Assembly: GCA_018105865.1 (NCBI GenBank)
Contig: CM030848.1
Location: forward strand, 10,174,801 to 10,238,800
DNA: 64,000 bases
Reading direction: 5' to 3'
Source: Metaphire vulgaris
Lineage: Eukaryota > Annelida > Clitellata > Crassiclitellata > Megascolecidae
Program-made: the position numbers and the translations under genes
The notes under the pieces: model-generated
The model's database searches: none
What the model was told of the DNA's origin: nothing
Seen by the model: only the letters and a program-made list of their open reading frames with translations
Part shown: positions 34,714 to 46,032 of the stretch, piece after piece
Layout of the letters: every line of letters starts with the position of its first letter
Numbering within the stretch: the first letter of the stretch is position 1

Positions 34714-35187
34714 AAAGATGCTCGCTACGCTCGCAGTGCAGGATAAATACTAATCCAATACCTATACCTAATACCCAATCATTGAATTCATGCTGAACAA
34801 CATTTCAATGAAGTACACTGCCACCTAGCCAAGCTGTGCGCCACGTAATAATTAGGCCTATGTACGTTAAAATCACGCAACTGTGACCATTTGTGACGCT
34901 TTACACGTATTTTTGTGTACGTTAAAATTGCGCAACTTCCTCGAGCTACGCTCATCAACGCATCGCGACGTTGTACACATTATGACGTTGCAATGAACAA
35001 TTGAACGTACACTTCGTCAAACGCTTCTTCGACTAAACCGTTTGGTTACCAATAGCAACGTCGTCTTCGAACATCGCCCACCAACGCATCGCGAAGTAAG
35101 GACTAAACGGTCTAAACCGTCTACCAATAGTCAACCAATCAGAACGCTTGAAGGTAACAGACAGAGAGACATACAGATAAGGATCTT
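34714..35187. other. Intergenic, imperfect internal repeats
   Basis: GTACGTTAAAAT..CGCAACT occurs at about 34862 and 34918, and AACGCATCGCGA at 34958 and 35082. No family was recognised. Confidence 0.4.
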
Positions 35188-35207
35188 AACCTTTTTTTTG
35201 GCAACGT

Positions 35208-35225
35208 TCCCATATGGGAACATTG
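35208..35225. repeat. 16-bp palindrome GTTCCCATATGGGAAC, copy 1
   Basis: The perfect palindrome lies about 17 bp inside the left end of the piggyBac element. Other copies are at about 35562, 37052 and 37089, near both ends. Regular placement near the termini suggests transposase-binding sites. Confidence 0.85.
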
Positions 35226-35739
35226 ACAAACACTGCAAGAAATTGATGACTTACTCAAATATTTAATTACCACAAAGTAGATTATTTTAAAGAGTTACAC
35301 GTGAGTGATAATAAAGTGGACAGAAAAGTTAGTAATATTAATTGTAACTGTGTACATTTTTGAAGAATAAGTCTCGAACCATTAGAATTTCGGTCACGTA
35401 ATTTCATACATTTCGTCAAAGAGTGTTCCTGAAAGGCCAGGCATGTTTTTAAAGTTGTTTTTTGAGTATTCTTTCAGTTTTGCAATAGCAGTGCTTGATA
35501 AACTGATACTCTTTGTTACAAGTTTGCATTTTTGCACAAAATGTGCATGTTAACCTTTATGTTCCCATATGGGAACGTTGCCGGATGACTGCATAAATGT
35601 GGTTTTACATCACTTGCGCAGGGATGGACACGTTACGGCATAAGGAGAAAAGCATTCAAGGTTTCCACTACAGGAGAAGCTATAGAGGCTGTCAGCTCAG
35701 TTTGCAACCCTGTAGCCATTGTGGTACTTCCGCCAGGAT

Positions 35740-35922
35740 CAGTGGCGGCTCCAGGATTTGGCAAGTGGGGGGGGCGTTGGGTTGAAACTTCTATGCACTG
35801 GGGCCAGATATTTGTTGTCAGGTATGTATTAGTAATTATAGGGTCGCAACAGGGGACCACTGGGGGCCAGGCATTCAATAAGGGGGCACGGGCCCCCGGG
35901 CCTCCATGTGGAGCCGCCACTG
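35740..35922. mobile_element. hAT-type MITE, CAGTGGCGGCTCC family, nested in piggyBac
   Basis: It has perfect ends CAGTGGCGGCTCCAGGAT and GTGGAGCCGCCACTG. The flanking octamers (GCCAGGAT and ACCAGCAG) agree at 5 of 8. Because it lies within the piggyBac element, it inserted later. Confidence 0.88.
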
Positions 35923-37238
35923 ACCAGCAGATGGAGTTCGAGGAGTTGACAGCGACTTGGAAAATGTTCTGGAAGATCTGAAAAATGAAGGTGCCTTTGA
36001 AACAGCCGGAGTACTTGAAACAAAAGTAAAAGAAACAGAGAGTAGTGAGAGTTAAACAGAAGACCCTCCTGTGCGAAGGAAGAAAAGAGCCAACATTATT
36101 GGGCAAAGTGGAGAAAAGCCAGTATCTTTCACAAAAATCTTTGGAGACATTGTCTGAAAGAGGTGTTCGCGCATCAGGAACTGTGAGACACAACAGAATT
36201 GGTGATGCAAAACAACATCTCGTACCATCAAGCACAATGAAGACAAAGTCTGCCAGATGAAGCTTTGAATACTGTTGCAATAAGAAAGTTTTTGTCACAA
36301 AATTACTTGGTAATGCTGTGGTAAATGTTGCAAGCACCTGTCATACCCATAAGCCTGTCCTCTCTGTAAAACGCCACGTCAAAGGCAGCCCATAAGTTGC
36401 TGTCAACACAGCCACATGTAGAGAGGCGATACAATGAAGGTGTGGAAGGCGTCGATTTTATGTACCGACTGCTTGCAGCCTACAGACCAACCATTCGGGG
36501 GAAAGAAGTGGTGGTGACCACTGGTTCTGAATGTAGTCAATGTGTATGTTGTGGCAGCATGGAGATTGCACTGCAGTGTTGCAGGACTGAAGCTTGATCA
36601 TTTGACCTTTCTTCATGAAATTGCACTGTGTTTGCTGAAGATGGAACTTGGTGAGCCAAGGTGCCAGGTTGGTGGAGGTCCATGTCCTGGCCTACCGGAT
36701 AGTTTACGTTTTGATGGAGTTGGGCATCACAGAATGAGTTGTTCTCAGAGACGTTATGGCATGTATCAAGGAAATACATGTACGAAAAGTGTGCTAAATG
36801 TCATCCTCGTCTGCACTGTGATAAAGGAACAGTGTGCTTTGAAATTTATCACTCACGTCCTTGATTTACAATCAGTGCGTTAGACTGTACACTTGATGCA
36901 CAATTGCTGAACGTGTTTTAGAGTAATTTCTGTTCTTTTTATGCAGAAAGTTGCATCTACAGGCTGCCTTAAAATATTACGAGCCATAAGACTTGATTAC
37001 ATGTACAGCGATTGACATCATTGTTTGATATAATACAATAAATAATGGCATGTTCCCATATGGGAACATTGCACTCATCCGGCAACGTTCCCATATGGGA
37101 ACATGCCCATATTTGGTCTGATAATCAATTATGAACAAATATACTTCAATTACATGCTCAAATGGACACCCATGTCACATAAAAATTGATTGTAAGGTTT
37201 TTTGTTTTAAAAAACTTTTGCCAAAAAAGGTTAATATT

Positions 37239-37242
37239 ATAG

Positions 37243-37299
<57 letters not shown>

Positions 37300-37318
37300 G
37301 GTATTAGTAGTAGTATCG
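37239..37318. repeat. (ATT)n(AGT)n at the piggyBac right flank
   Basis: An ATT array starts 5 bp after the TTAA duplication, so the element inserted beside or into a microsatellite. Confidence 0.93.
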
Positions 37319-37369
37319 ACAGTAGTAGGATTGCACGGCATCGGCTATTTATGGTATCGACTGCCAGTC

Positions 37370-37545
37370 ATTCCCTCGTCGCCCTTCTTTCCCTTCCCTC
37401 GCGCAGACACCCGTTGTGACCTTTTTCGCAGCTGAGTCGATTGGGACAGAAACACTCAAAGTCTCTGTCGATGCAGCGGTTTGAACCCAGGACCTCTTGT
37501 CTTGAAGTTCATCTCGTTTGATCACTCAGCCACCGCGCCAACCAC
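37370..37545 (-). mobile_element. tRNA-derived SINE (third type), minus strand
   Basis: On the minus strand GGTGGCTGAGTGATC resembles an A box and GGGTTCAAACC a B box at tRNA-like spacing. The body continues TTTCTGTCCCAATCGACTCA and AAAAAGGTCACAACGGGTG. Confidence 0.6.
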
Positions 37546-37821
37546 GTCGAACGACTACAAAAGCTGCCTGACAAAGCAGCAGCATACAATTACGAAGACA
37601 CGCGCGTGCGACTATCGGGTGGGACAAAGCAGAACGGGTTTGAGTGTGGCGGAAAAACGCTGTAGAAAAATCCCGATTTGCGTAAACCCATCGTGTAGCG
37701 ATGTAGACATACACGAGAAGTTACAATACTTGTAAACCTCATCTTATTAATACGTATCCAGGTGCAAGTCATACCATAGCTATCCCTTATGCTAAATTTT
37801 AACTTCCTAGCTTCTTCGTAG

Positions 37822-37935
37822 CCTGTCTGTCTGTCTGTCTTGTCTGTCTGTCTGTCTGTCTTGTCTGTCTATCTGTCTGTCTGTCTTGTCTGTCTGTCTG
37901 TCTGTCTTGTCTGTCTGTCTGTCTGTCTGTCCGTC
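37822..37935. repeat. (TGTC)n array with regular TTGTC interruptions
   Basis: TGTC units are interrupted by CTTGTC about every 20-30 bp, indicating a higher-order unit of about 26 bp. Confidence 0.93.
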
Positions 37936-38338
37936 TAATTTCTTTATTTTTCGTCTGGCGAACTAAGGTTCGTCTTAGTTTCGCCAGATGAGAACGCCTC
38001 ATTGTTTGCTTTGGAAACATGCAATCTTATTCGGTCGGATGGTCTTCTCCTCATCGAAGCTTTGCTCTGCGATTGCTCTGCTTCCAATTATCATTGTCGA
38101 AGCGCAGCGTTCGTCTTTCGCCGTCTCGAACAGCTGCAGCAGCAGCAGCAGAGGCGGCGGTGGTGGTAGCGGTTGAGGGGAGGGCATGGAGAGAGGGAGG
38201 TGGGTGGAGAGGAAAGAAGGGGAGGACGTAGAAGAGGGCGCCGTACTCTTTAACCGACGACCAGATGAAAGTACGATTTATTACTTGTACTAATGGTCAG
38301 CTCACTCTGTCTTTGCCGTCTTTTCCTCAATATCATAC
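37936..38338. other. Intergenic, nothing recognised
   Basis: An inverted pair CTGGCGAACTAAG / CTTAGTTTCGCCAG lies at 37957-37985. Short AGC and GGC triplets lie at 38131-38165. Confidence 0.4.
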
Positions 38339-38368
38339 TCTCTCTGTCTCTCTGTCTCTGTCTCTGTT

Positions 38369-38402
<34 letters not shown>
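38339..38402. repeat. (CT)n, left half of a microsatellite split by a MITE
   Basis: CT-rich up to the first base of the MITE at 38403. A second CT array resumes just after the MITE at 38722. Confidence 0.9.
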
Positions 38403-38404
<2 letters not shown>

Positions 38405-38718
38405 GTGGCGTAGCCAAGTGGTTGGGAGTTGGGGTAAACTCCCCTTGGCTACCGACGAAAAAAATTTTGTGTGCTTATTTTCGGACGTGGTTTAGAGGTC
38501 AACCCGCCCCCTTGGCTGCCGACCCAAAATGATTTCTAAACGTTATAGAATGTAAAGATGGAAAGATGCAAGGTGATGACTTTTTGCTTGTCAGCACATC
38601 TACAGAGGAAAAAAGTACAAAAGGAAAGATGAGTATGCAATTTTTTCCTTGTCAGTATGTTTTTACAAAGTTGGTTATGGTCAAAACCAAAACCCCTCTT
38701 CCGGAAATCCTGGCTACG

Positions 38719-38719
<1 letters not shown>
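38403..38719. mobile_element. MITE of CAGTGGCGTAGC family inside a (CT)n array
   Basis: The left end is CAGTGGCGTAGCC; the right end CTGGCTACG has lost its last bases. Inside are TTTTTGCTTGTCAG and TTTTTTCCTTGTCAG. CT repeats flank both sides, so the target duplication cannot be told from the repeat. Confidence 0.75.

Positions 38720-38798
<79 letters not shown>
38720..38798. repeat. (CT)n(AT)n microsatellite
   Basis: The CT array is followed by (AT)n to 38798. Confidence 0.95.
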
Positions 38799-38801
<3 letters not shown>

Positions 38802-39637
38802 TCCTCTTTGCTGCTGCTGCTGCTGTAATCTTCGTCTCCGGGAATGTATATGAGCAGTCTGCATACTCTTGGGCATACGTCAGTATTTGTCACTGTTCTT
38901 ATTTTCAACTTACGACAGGTCCACTTGTCTCCGGCATTTGTCATCGGCGTATATTTCTCTGCGAAAAGTTTATTATTGTCAGCGACCGGCGCTCTTCATG
39001 TTTAATGCAAACTCGCGAAATGGCATCGTTGATAAGGGTCGCGAAATGCGGAGGTCAAAATAAATGAACGCTTAGAAAAGCGAAATGACAATTCCTCTAG
39101 GCTCCAGCACTCTTCCACTTCCCGACTGAAGTAAGATTTAGAGTTAAAATGTCGACAGCTAAACCTTGTGAGTCCTATACGGACGAAGGGTTGACGTTAT
39201 GAATATTTTAGACTGACTGTACAGTGTACATTTAATCCTAGCCTCTTGTGCTTCCGTGCGCCACTTTAGTTTAAAGACTCAGAAAAGGAAACTGAATTTC
39301 CAATGAAGCGTGATTTGTATTTTGCTTACTAATGACCGTGTTTATAAAGCTCAATGAGCTACCTGCTTTCTTATTTATCAAGACGACTTCTATAGCGCCG
39401 CGGGAATGACGAAGGTCAAGCCTATAGGGTACTCTAGTAACGAGTGAGATCTTGGACAAGTATGTCTCTACTGTAAGTCAGCAAAAAACTCTGATATCAT
39501 GAGAGTATTGAAGACAAAATCAAAAGTTTTTCTTTAACAATTTGACAGAATCAAAAAGCAATTATTATTATTTGAAGAATGCATGGAATGAAGCGTTTAG
39601 TCCTCCAGCCAAATTTCTAAACTATACGAGTAGAATG
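38799..39637. other. Intergenic, nothing recognised
   Basis: A CTTCTATAGCGCCGCGG fragment at 39388 resembles LINE tails. No other feature was identified. Confidence 0.4.
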
Positions 39638-40194
39638 CAGTGATGTTAGGCCTAATTCTTGTCCTGGTCCTTGTCCTTAAGGACTCCTTTTAAAGTCCTT
39701 GTCCTCGTCCTCATCTTTGGGGAGTCAGTCCTTGTCTTTATCCTCGTCCTTGCGGGTTGGTCCTTGTCGTTGTCCTTGTTACTTAGTCCTTGAAAATCCT
39801 TATAAGGACCAAATTATAGCTGTATGCCATTTTCAACTGTACTGATAATTGTGTTCCGAGGTAAGAGTGGTAAGTGAATTTATATTTACATACTTGCTTC
39901 AAGTTACTCTAAATTTGTAGTCATTGTTCCTTTATAATACCATGCAGTGAAGCAGGCGGACTTCCTTTTCCTGCTTGACGGAGTAGGCCTATAAGCTGGA
40001 CGCATGCATGTTCGCTAGTTCTAATTTTCTTTTGATGCACGTTGTACTTCGACACAAAGTATTGTTCTTGATTGTTTTTATATTCAGCATTTAACATTTA
40101 CTTACCAACAATTTTGTACTACTGCGTTTCAGAAAATGAATTATTCATGTTATTTTGGCGTCGTGATTGAATTTCAATCATGTATTGCATTAAG

Positions 40195-40197
<3 letters not shown>

Positions 40198-40252
<55 letters not shown>
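40198..40252. repeat. (AT)n microsatellite
   Basis: A pure AT array of about 54 bp inside the hAT element. Confidence 0.97.
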
Positions 40253-40256
<4 letters not shown>

Positions 40257-40320
40257 AACTTTTGATGTATTTAAAATATCTTTTATCAACAAGCTGTCCA
40301 GTACAATATATAGGCCTAGT

Positions 40321-40495
40321 CAGTGGCGGCTCCACCGCAGGGCAGGTGGGGCCCGTGCCCCCCTATTGAGAGCCTGCCCCCAGTTGGGACCCTATACTTA
40401 ATGTTGCATACATTAAACAACAAATGGTTGCCCCCCATGATTAGAAGTTGCCACCCCAACGGCCTCTCACTTGCCAAATCCTAGAGCCGCCACTG
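40321..40495. mobile_element. hAT-type MITE, CAGTGGCGGCTCC family, perfect TSD
   Basis: The ends CAGTGGCGGCTCC and AGAGCCGCCACTG are flanked by exact octamers GGCCTAGT (40313-40320 and 40496-40503). It inserted into the older hAT element. Confidence 0.95.
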
Positions 40496-40959
40496 GGCCT
40501 AGTAGGTGTTTAATATTGCACCCATCAGTGTTGTCATTGGTTGAGACTGGTACAGACAGTCCGAGTCTAGTGAGCCAATTGAATGAATATCTGTGGCTCA
40601 TAAATGCAAGAGATTCCGAAGAACTCTAGCTGACAGCTTGGACAAACTTACCTAAATCGGCCGTACACCCGTGTTCGATTCCTCCGAATTCTGAGAATTT
40701 ATTTCTCGGACTGTTAGAACGACCTGCTTAACATGTTAAGGCATGCTATGTTTGACATGATGCTAGCGGCTAGCCGAGCAGTGAAACTGATAGATGTAGC
40801 TGTTTACGACGATTGTTCGCCATGACGAGATAAAATAGAGGTCGCCGCTATACATCGGCTCAAAACTCCGTAGTTAGGAGAACTGAATGATTAGCGCCTT
40901 CAATATTGCACGTCATCGGCTATTTATGGTCTCGACTGCCACTCATTCCATTCCCTTAT

Positions 40960-41133
40960 TTCCGTCTTCTCTCGAAAATCTTTAGCAGAACTCTTTGTTT
41001 CCCTGCCACGTCGACACCAGTTGAACTTCTGTTTTCACAAAGTGGTCTCATGATTAGAACTCATCGTGTGCGCATGACTGATCAGCTGCTGGAAACACCT
41101 GTCTATTCGAAATGCAACATTGCTGTTGATTAG
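40960..41133 (+). pseudogene. hAT transposase C-terminal dimerisation domain relic
   Basis: The frame reads LSKIFSRTLCFPATSTPVEL, LFSQSGLMIRTHRVRMTDQL and LETPVYSKCN, matching the hAT family C-terminal domain (R..L..PATS...ER.FS..G......R..L....L...L.L). The rest of the enzyme is lost or unrecognisable; the frame ends at a TAG at 41131. Confidence 0.85.
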
Positions 41134-41639
41134 ATTCTGTTCTACGATATTCTTTTCTTTTTATTGTTTTTTAAAAAAATTTTTCGATTAGAATTGAAAT
41201 CGTTTTTGGTTTTTTCCTTGTTGCCTTTTTTCTGCTTAACAGAGGTCGGTAATTGTCCTTGAGCCTTGTCCTTAGAGGTCAGTCCTTGTGGTCCGTGTGC
41301 TTGGGGATTCGGTCCTCGTCCTTGGGGCGTCAGTCCTTGTCCTCGTCCTTGGGGAGGGGGTCAATCTTTGTTATCATCACTGGCAAAATATTAAGAGTTT
41401 TGCCTTGAATTCGAAAACAATAGGGTCGTGCAAACGCTAGGCATTGAAAGAGTAGATTCATCGCCAAACCCTTATTCATAAGTTTCTTTTCGACGACCTG
41501 TCTTAGTTTTCATTTTCTTTACTTCTTCTAGACATTTCATCGGATATTTTTAAGCTGAAAAATACTCCAGGCCCTTGCGGGATTTACATCCGTATAAAAT
41601 GCCATAATCTTAAAAGTAGTATTTCATGATAGTGCCCTC

Positions 41640-41966
41640 TGTTGGGTTGGGACCATGTGCTTACTACTACTGTACATACCTATCAGGTACTGTATCAACA
41701 AATGGTTGGTCTCCATGCTTAGAAGTTGCCACCCCAACACCCTTCTCCTCACTTGCCAACAGGGGCGTAGCGACGGGGTGGGGGTATATACCCCAAAAAA
41801 TCAATCTACCTTAAAGTTTTTTATGTGATTTACATGTGACTATATGTGGTTTATATGGTTTATGTGGTTTATAGTTAAGATTTATACCCACCCAAAATAT
41901 ATATATACCCTCCCAAGTCAAATTCCTGGCTACGCCCCTGCTTGCCAAATCCTGGAGCCGCCACTG
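41640..41966. mobile_element. CAGTGGCGGCTCC MITE, left-truncated and split
   Basis: The right end GGAGCCGCCACTG is at 41954-41966 and the interior (GTTGCCACCCCAAC) at 41725-41740. The left end is missing. It is split by the MITE at 41760-41940. Confidence 0.85.
41760..41940. mobile_element. MITE CAGGGGCGTAGC, nested, perfect TSD
   Basis: The ends CAGGGGCGTAGCG and GGCTACGCCCCTG are flanked by exact octamers CTTGCCAA (41752-41759 and 41941-41948) that belong to the host MITE. The interior has repeated ATGTGGTTTATA units. Confidence 0.95.
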
Positions 41967-42409
41967 TTAATAACATGAAATGTCCAGCAAATGCACGCAC
42001 ACGCACGCACGCACGTACGCGGACAGACAGACACAGAAGACAGGTTAAGTGACGCGGACATCCATTCCTCCTCCTTCGGCATTGCACAACACTGCGAGAC
42101 GCGGCGTCGGCGGCGGCGGCAATGTGGAGGCGCGAGGCTACGACGGAGATGCATTAGTTCTAATGAGATTCAGATGTCTCGTTAATGCGATTAGCTATTA
42201 AGCGTAAGTGCTCCTCTCGTGGACATTACAAGTGCCTCTTGCGTCAGACAGAGGCTGTGCATTGGCTGCTGGCACTGCAGCGAATGCGCGCATTATTCAG
42301 TTATAATACTAAAGCGACAGAGAGCGCGGCTTTCAGTCGGCCGACACTGCTGCTTTCGGTATAGTTTGTCTCCTCCACCGTGGAGATGGACCACCGGCCC
42401 GGTCATTTT

Positions 42410-42843
42410 CTCCTCTTCCTCCTCCTCCTCCTCCTCCTCCTCCACTTCCTCCTACTCCTCGTTCTCCTCCTCCTCCTCCTCCTCCTCCTCCTCCTCCTCC
42501 GTTCTTCTTCCACTCGACTAGCGGCTGCTGGTGGCGCGAAATGCGTTCTGGGAGACTGGGTCATTCGGCGGTGCGCCCTATCTCCTGCTCCCGCTGGTCC
42601 CTCTCCTGCTCCCAGCCTCCTTCCTCCCGCCATCCGCCGCGTGGACCGTGTCATTACCGCCTCCGCCGCCGCCGCTGCGCCTCCACTTAGCGAAATGGAA
42701 AACAGACGTTCTACGCTGTTCGTCCATTAACTGGATAAGTTTACGTCGAAGTCAATCGACGGAACAGAGCATCGGTCATAGACGGGGGCTTATAGTTTGA
42801 CCGGTGTGAATTCCATCATCTCAATCATCATCATCATCATCGA

Positions 42844-42874
<31 letters not shown>

Positions 42875-43095
42875 TCATAGTCATCATCATCATCATCATC
42901 AACATCATCATCATCATCGACAACATAATCATCTCGTAGTCATCGTTATAATCATTACAGTATCATCGTCGTCGTCGTCATAATTTGGCTCTTTGTTATC
43001 ATCATCATATCGTCATCATCATTTCTCGTCAGTATCGTAATTGTCATCGTCGTCATCATCATCATCATCACTGCCATCGTCGTCGTAGTCATCAT
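42410..43095. repeat. (TCC)n and interrupted (ATC)n arrays
   Basis: (TCC)n lies at 42410-42500. From 42820 to 43095 is an interrupted ATC array with GTC patches. Confidence 0.93.
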
Positions 43096-43273
43096 CAGGG
43101 CATTAACCCTTTGATGTCGACGGCTGTGCTCTTACGCTCATAATTAATTATTAGAGTCCATCTGTTTTACGTTGTTATCCCGTTCTTTGTTGGTTCTTTC
43201 ACGCGTTTAATTCAGATTCCTCTCGCATATTTCTCAGGACGTCTTTTTGATTCAGCAAAACTTCCTACTCTGC

Positions 43274-43476
<203 letters not shown>

Positions 43477-45462
43477 ATACAAAGAAGATGGAGAAGATGG
43501 AGAAGAAGAAGAAAATTGAGCCATAGCCATGGAAATTTGCATAGTTTCGCATTTCCCCTTCTGAAAATGTTGAAATGCAGAACTCTTAAAATTTCGCAAT
43601 TTCCTCAAATTACGCACATAATGAATGAGCAGGGCAACGGCGGCGGCGGCGGCGGCGGCGGCGGCGCATGGGTCGAACACAAAAGGCGACATTCCAAGCC
43701 CCGGTAATTGACTATTAATATGTATGACATGGCATGTCGTAAGCTGCGCGATAGACGACCTAACGATGCATGGCGGGCATCAACGTCCATCGCCACTGAT
43801 GACGACGACGGAGACGAAGACGACGACGACGACGACGACGACGGAGGCGGCGAATTCAGGTCCGCCTACAGTCGGCTGCTGCTGCTGCTGCAGATGATGA
43901 TGATGACGACGACGACGATGACCATCTGTGTGCAGACGATTGGTGTGCTGGAATTGCAGACGATGCGCGGTCTGTCTGTCTTTATCCATAATTCCGATCC
44001 TCTTGTAACTTAGGGTCATGAAAAGGAGATGATGTCTGGCGGGGGCGGGGGCGGTCAGAGACACTAGCAGACGAAGGGAGGAAGGGAGGTTGTGTGGGAT
44101 GAGGAGGAGGAGGACGACGACGAATATGGAGGGTGGGGGGATAAGACGATGAAGTTTGCCGACTGACGATTTCCCCGTTGGACGACGAACTTAATCAGGT
44201 TCACTTGGAGATCGTCTTACTCCGGGGACGAAGATATGAAAGTGTTTCGAGGCGCTTCGAAAACGTCTTCTTGAAATGACCAAATTGCAATTTCATTCGA
44301 TTCTGCAGTTCTTCTCGGCCGTAAAAGACGATACACATCATAGGAGATGTACAGGAGATGACTGTGGCATGGCATTGACGATGATGATGACGATGATGAT
44401 GACGACGACGACGATCATGATGATGATAACTACGACGATAGTATTAGTGATACTGATTAGGCCTATACTTGGCAGTGGCGATAGACCGACAGTTGCGTAG
44501 CAGTGTAGCGGTGGTGGTGGTGGTGGTGGTGGTGGTGGTGGTGGTGGTGGTGGTGGTGGTGATGGCTGGGTGCATGATGAATATTTCAACATGCATAAAA
44601 CATGAAGACGGCGATTCTTTTTTCGCATCAGCACTAGTTTCGAGTGTTCGTGAGATATGTTAATGCTTTGCCTTTTCTTATCTTGCTCTGATCTCTCGCA
44701 TTTTCTGCAGTAAATATGTCCTATTTGCAAAATTGGATCTCATAGGAGGGAGACCCTATACGGGTCTTCACTGTACCTTAAGATGTCCAACTTCCCGCTG
44801 TTCTGATCATATTCGGAATGGATCGCTTCAGAACAAGTGAGTCCAACTACAGTCAGACTACAATACTACGCAGTTCACGCAGGCTTGTTCTTCTGTTGCT
44901 TTACTTTGCGATTAGGCCTTTCGAGTAGACCAGTAGAACTGCACAGACTATATTCGACTGGCTGTATTTATTCGAATGCAGTTTAATTTATTGTTCGTAA
45001 TGGCCAAAAATTATGATTTGCTGAACTTTTATTTATTTACCTGCACGAGCTATCATTTTGTTTGTCCTTACTTTTTCAATCAGATCCTACGCCACGCCTT
45101 CAGTTAAGAAACGTATTACTCAAAATGTAGAATAGGCTCTTTAAATTATTGATGACCATCCGTTTAGATATTTGGTCTTGCTTCTCATTTTTGGAATATA
45201 ATCTTTTATGAGAGTTTATGGCGCCTTTTATTCGCCTTTTCCCAATGTTTAACATCGATTAAACGTTTGCCTTTGACTTTGGCGCCATTCGATTCTCTTT
45301 CTGAAAGCGATTAACAAATGCGTATTACTGTCGTTCTGTTATCAACTTTCGTCCCTTTCCATCCATTCCAAGTTCCAACAACGACTCTTGTTCTTCGGCC
45401 GAATCGCTGTACTACTTCTTCTTCTTCAGTCTATATAATTAAGTGACTTAATCTCACGTTGC

Positions 45463-45464
<2 letters not shown>
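43477..45464. other. Intergenic, triplet repeats
   Basis: Holds (GGC)n at 43638-43666, (GAC)n at 43800-43850, GAT/GAC at 44370-44430 and (GGT)n at 44508-44562. From 44570 to 45465 nothing was recognised. Confidence 0.5.
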
Positions 45465-45514
<50 letters not shown>

Positions 45515-45623
45515 ATTGGACCCCGACACATCGGTCGCTTTTATCTCGAATCATAATAAAAAAATCTATGCGACGGAAGACGCCACAGAGATGTGAAATG
45601 GAATTCGCCGTCGTCGTCGCAGA

Positions 45624-45671
<48 letters not shown>

Positions 45672-45672
45672 T
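45465..45672. repeat. (CT)n and (GTC)n microsatellites
   Basis: (CT)n at 45465-45512 and (GTC)n at 45607-45672. Confidence 0.95.
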
Positions 45673-45769
45673 TAGACGGTGACCTGCGAATGGGAACCGT
45701 AGCAGCCGAGAGAATCGGCGAAATCGTCATCGTCGTCGTCGTCGTCCTCCTCACAGTACCGACCATCTC

Positions 45770-46032
45770 CAGTGGCGTAGCCAGGGCTTCGGAATATGGG
45801 GAGCCACGTCGACATTTTTACCTAAAAAGCCTTCCACGAGTAGAAAAAATGTAGTTCTTCGCGAATTCGCGTATTCTCTTCGATCATGCTGCCTACACCG
45901 CCCCATCTCAAATACCCCTCACCCCCCCCCCAAATTACTCAACGCTTTTGCGCAAATTCCACGACCGGTCCCAGCCAGGATAGGAGGCCCGCCCCTTTCC
46001 CACTACCTCCCCTCCACGTGGTTACGGCGATG
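45770..46032. mobile_element. Degraded MITE, CAGTGGCGTAGC family
   Basis: The left end CAGTGGCGTAGCCAGG is intact. The right end (GTGGTTACGGCGATG) is only similar, so the right limit is approximate. Confidence 0.5.

Larger units (their letters stand above)
35192..37230. mobile_element. Decayed piggyBac element, 2.0 kb, TTAA target
   Basis: Terminal repeats CCTTTTTTTTGGCAA and TTGCCAAAAAAGG are flanked by TTAA (35188-35191 and 37231-37234), the piggyBac target. The plus strand holds transposase remnants: 36440-36585 reads GVDFMYRLLAAYRPTIRGK, then after a frame change VLNVVNVYVVAAWRLHC, and 36775-36855 reads YEKCAKCHPRLHC and VCFEIYH, the C-terminal cysteine-rich domain. Stops and shifts break the frame, and the DDD catalytic core was not traced. 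Inside the left end is a later MITE at 35740-35922. Confidence 0.85.
39638..41382 (+). mobile_element. Degraded hAT transposon, ~1.75 kb
   Basis: The ends CAGTGATG and CATCACTG are inverted, and the flanking octamers GTAGAATG and GCAAAATA still agree at 5 of 8. Both subterminal regions (39655-39805 and 41245-41365) are filled with GTCCTTG/GTCCTCG repeats, the sort of array hAT transposases bind. The transposase relic lies at 40960-41133. A MITE (40321-40495) and an (AT)n array interrupt the interior. Confidence 0.75.

Noticed and set aside
35633..36337. 234-codon minus-strand frame in the piggyBac element
   Set aside because: It is antisense to the transposase remnants and crosses a nested MITE; no recognisable protein.
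37822..37935. Possible CRISPR-like array of regularly spaced units
   Set aside because: The units are TGTC microsatellite with regular interruptions in a eukaryotic genome; no repeat-spacer structure.
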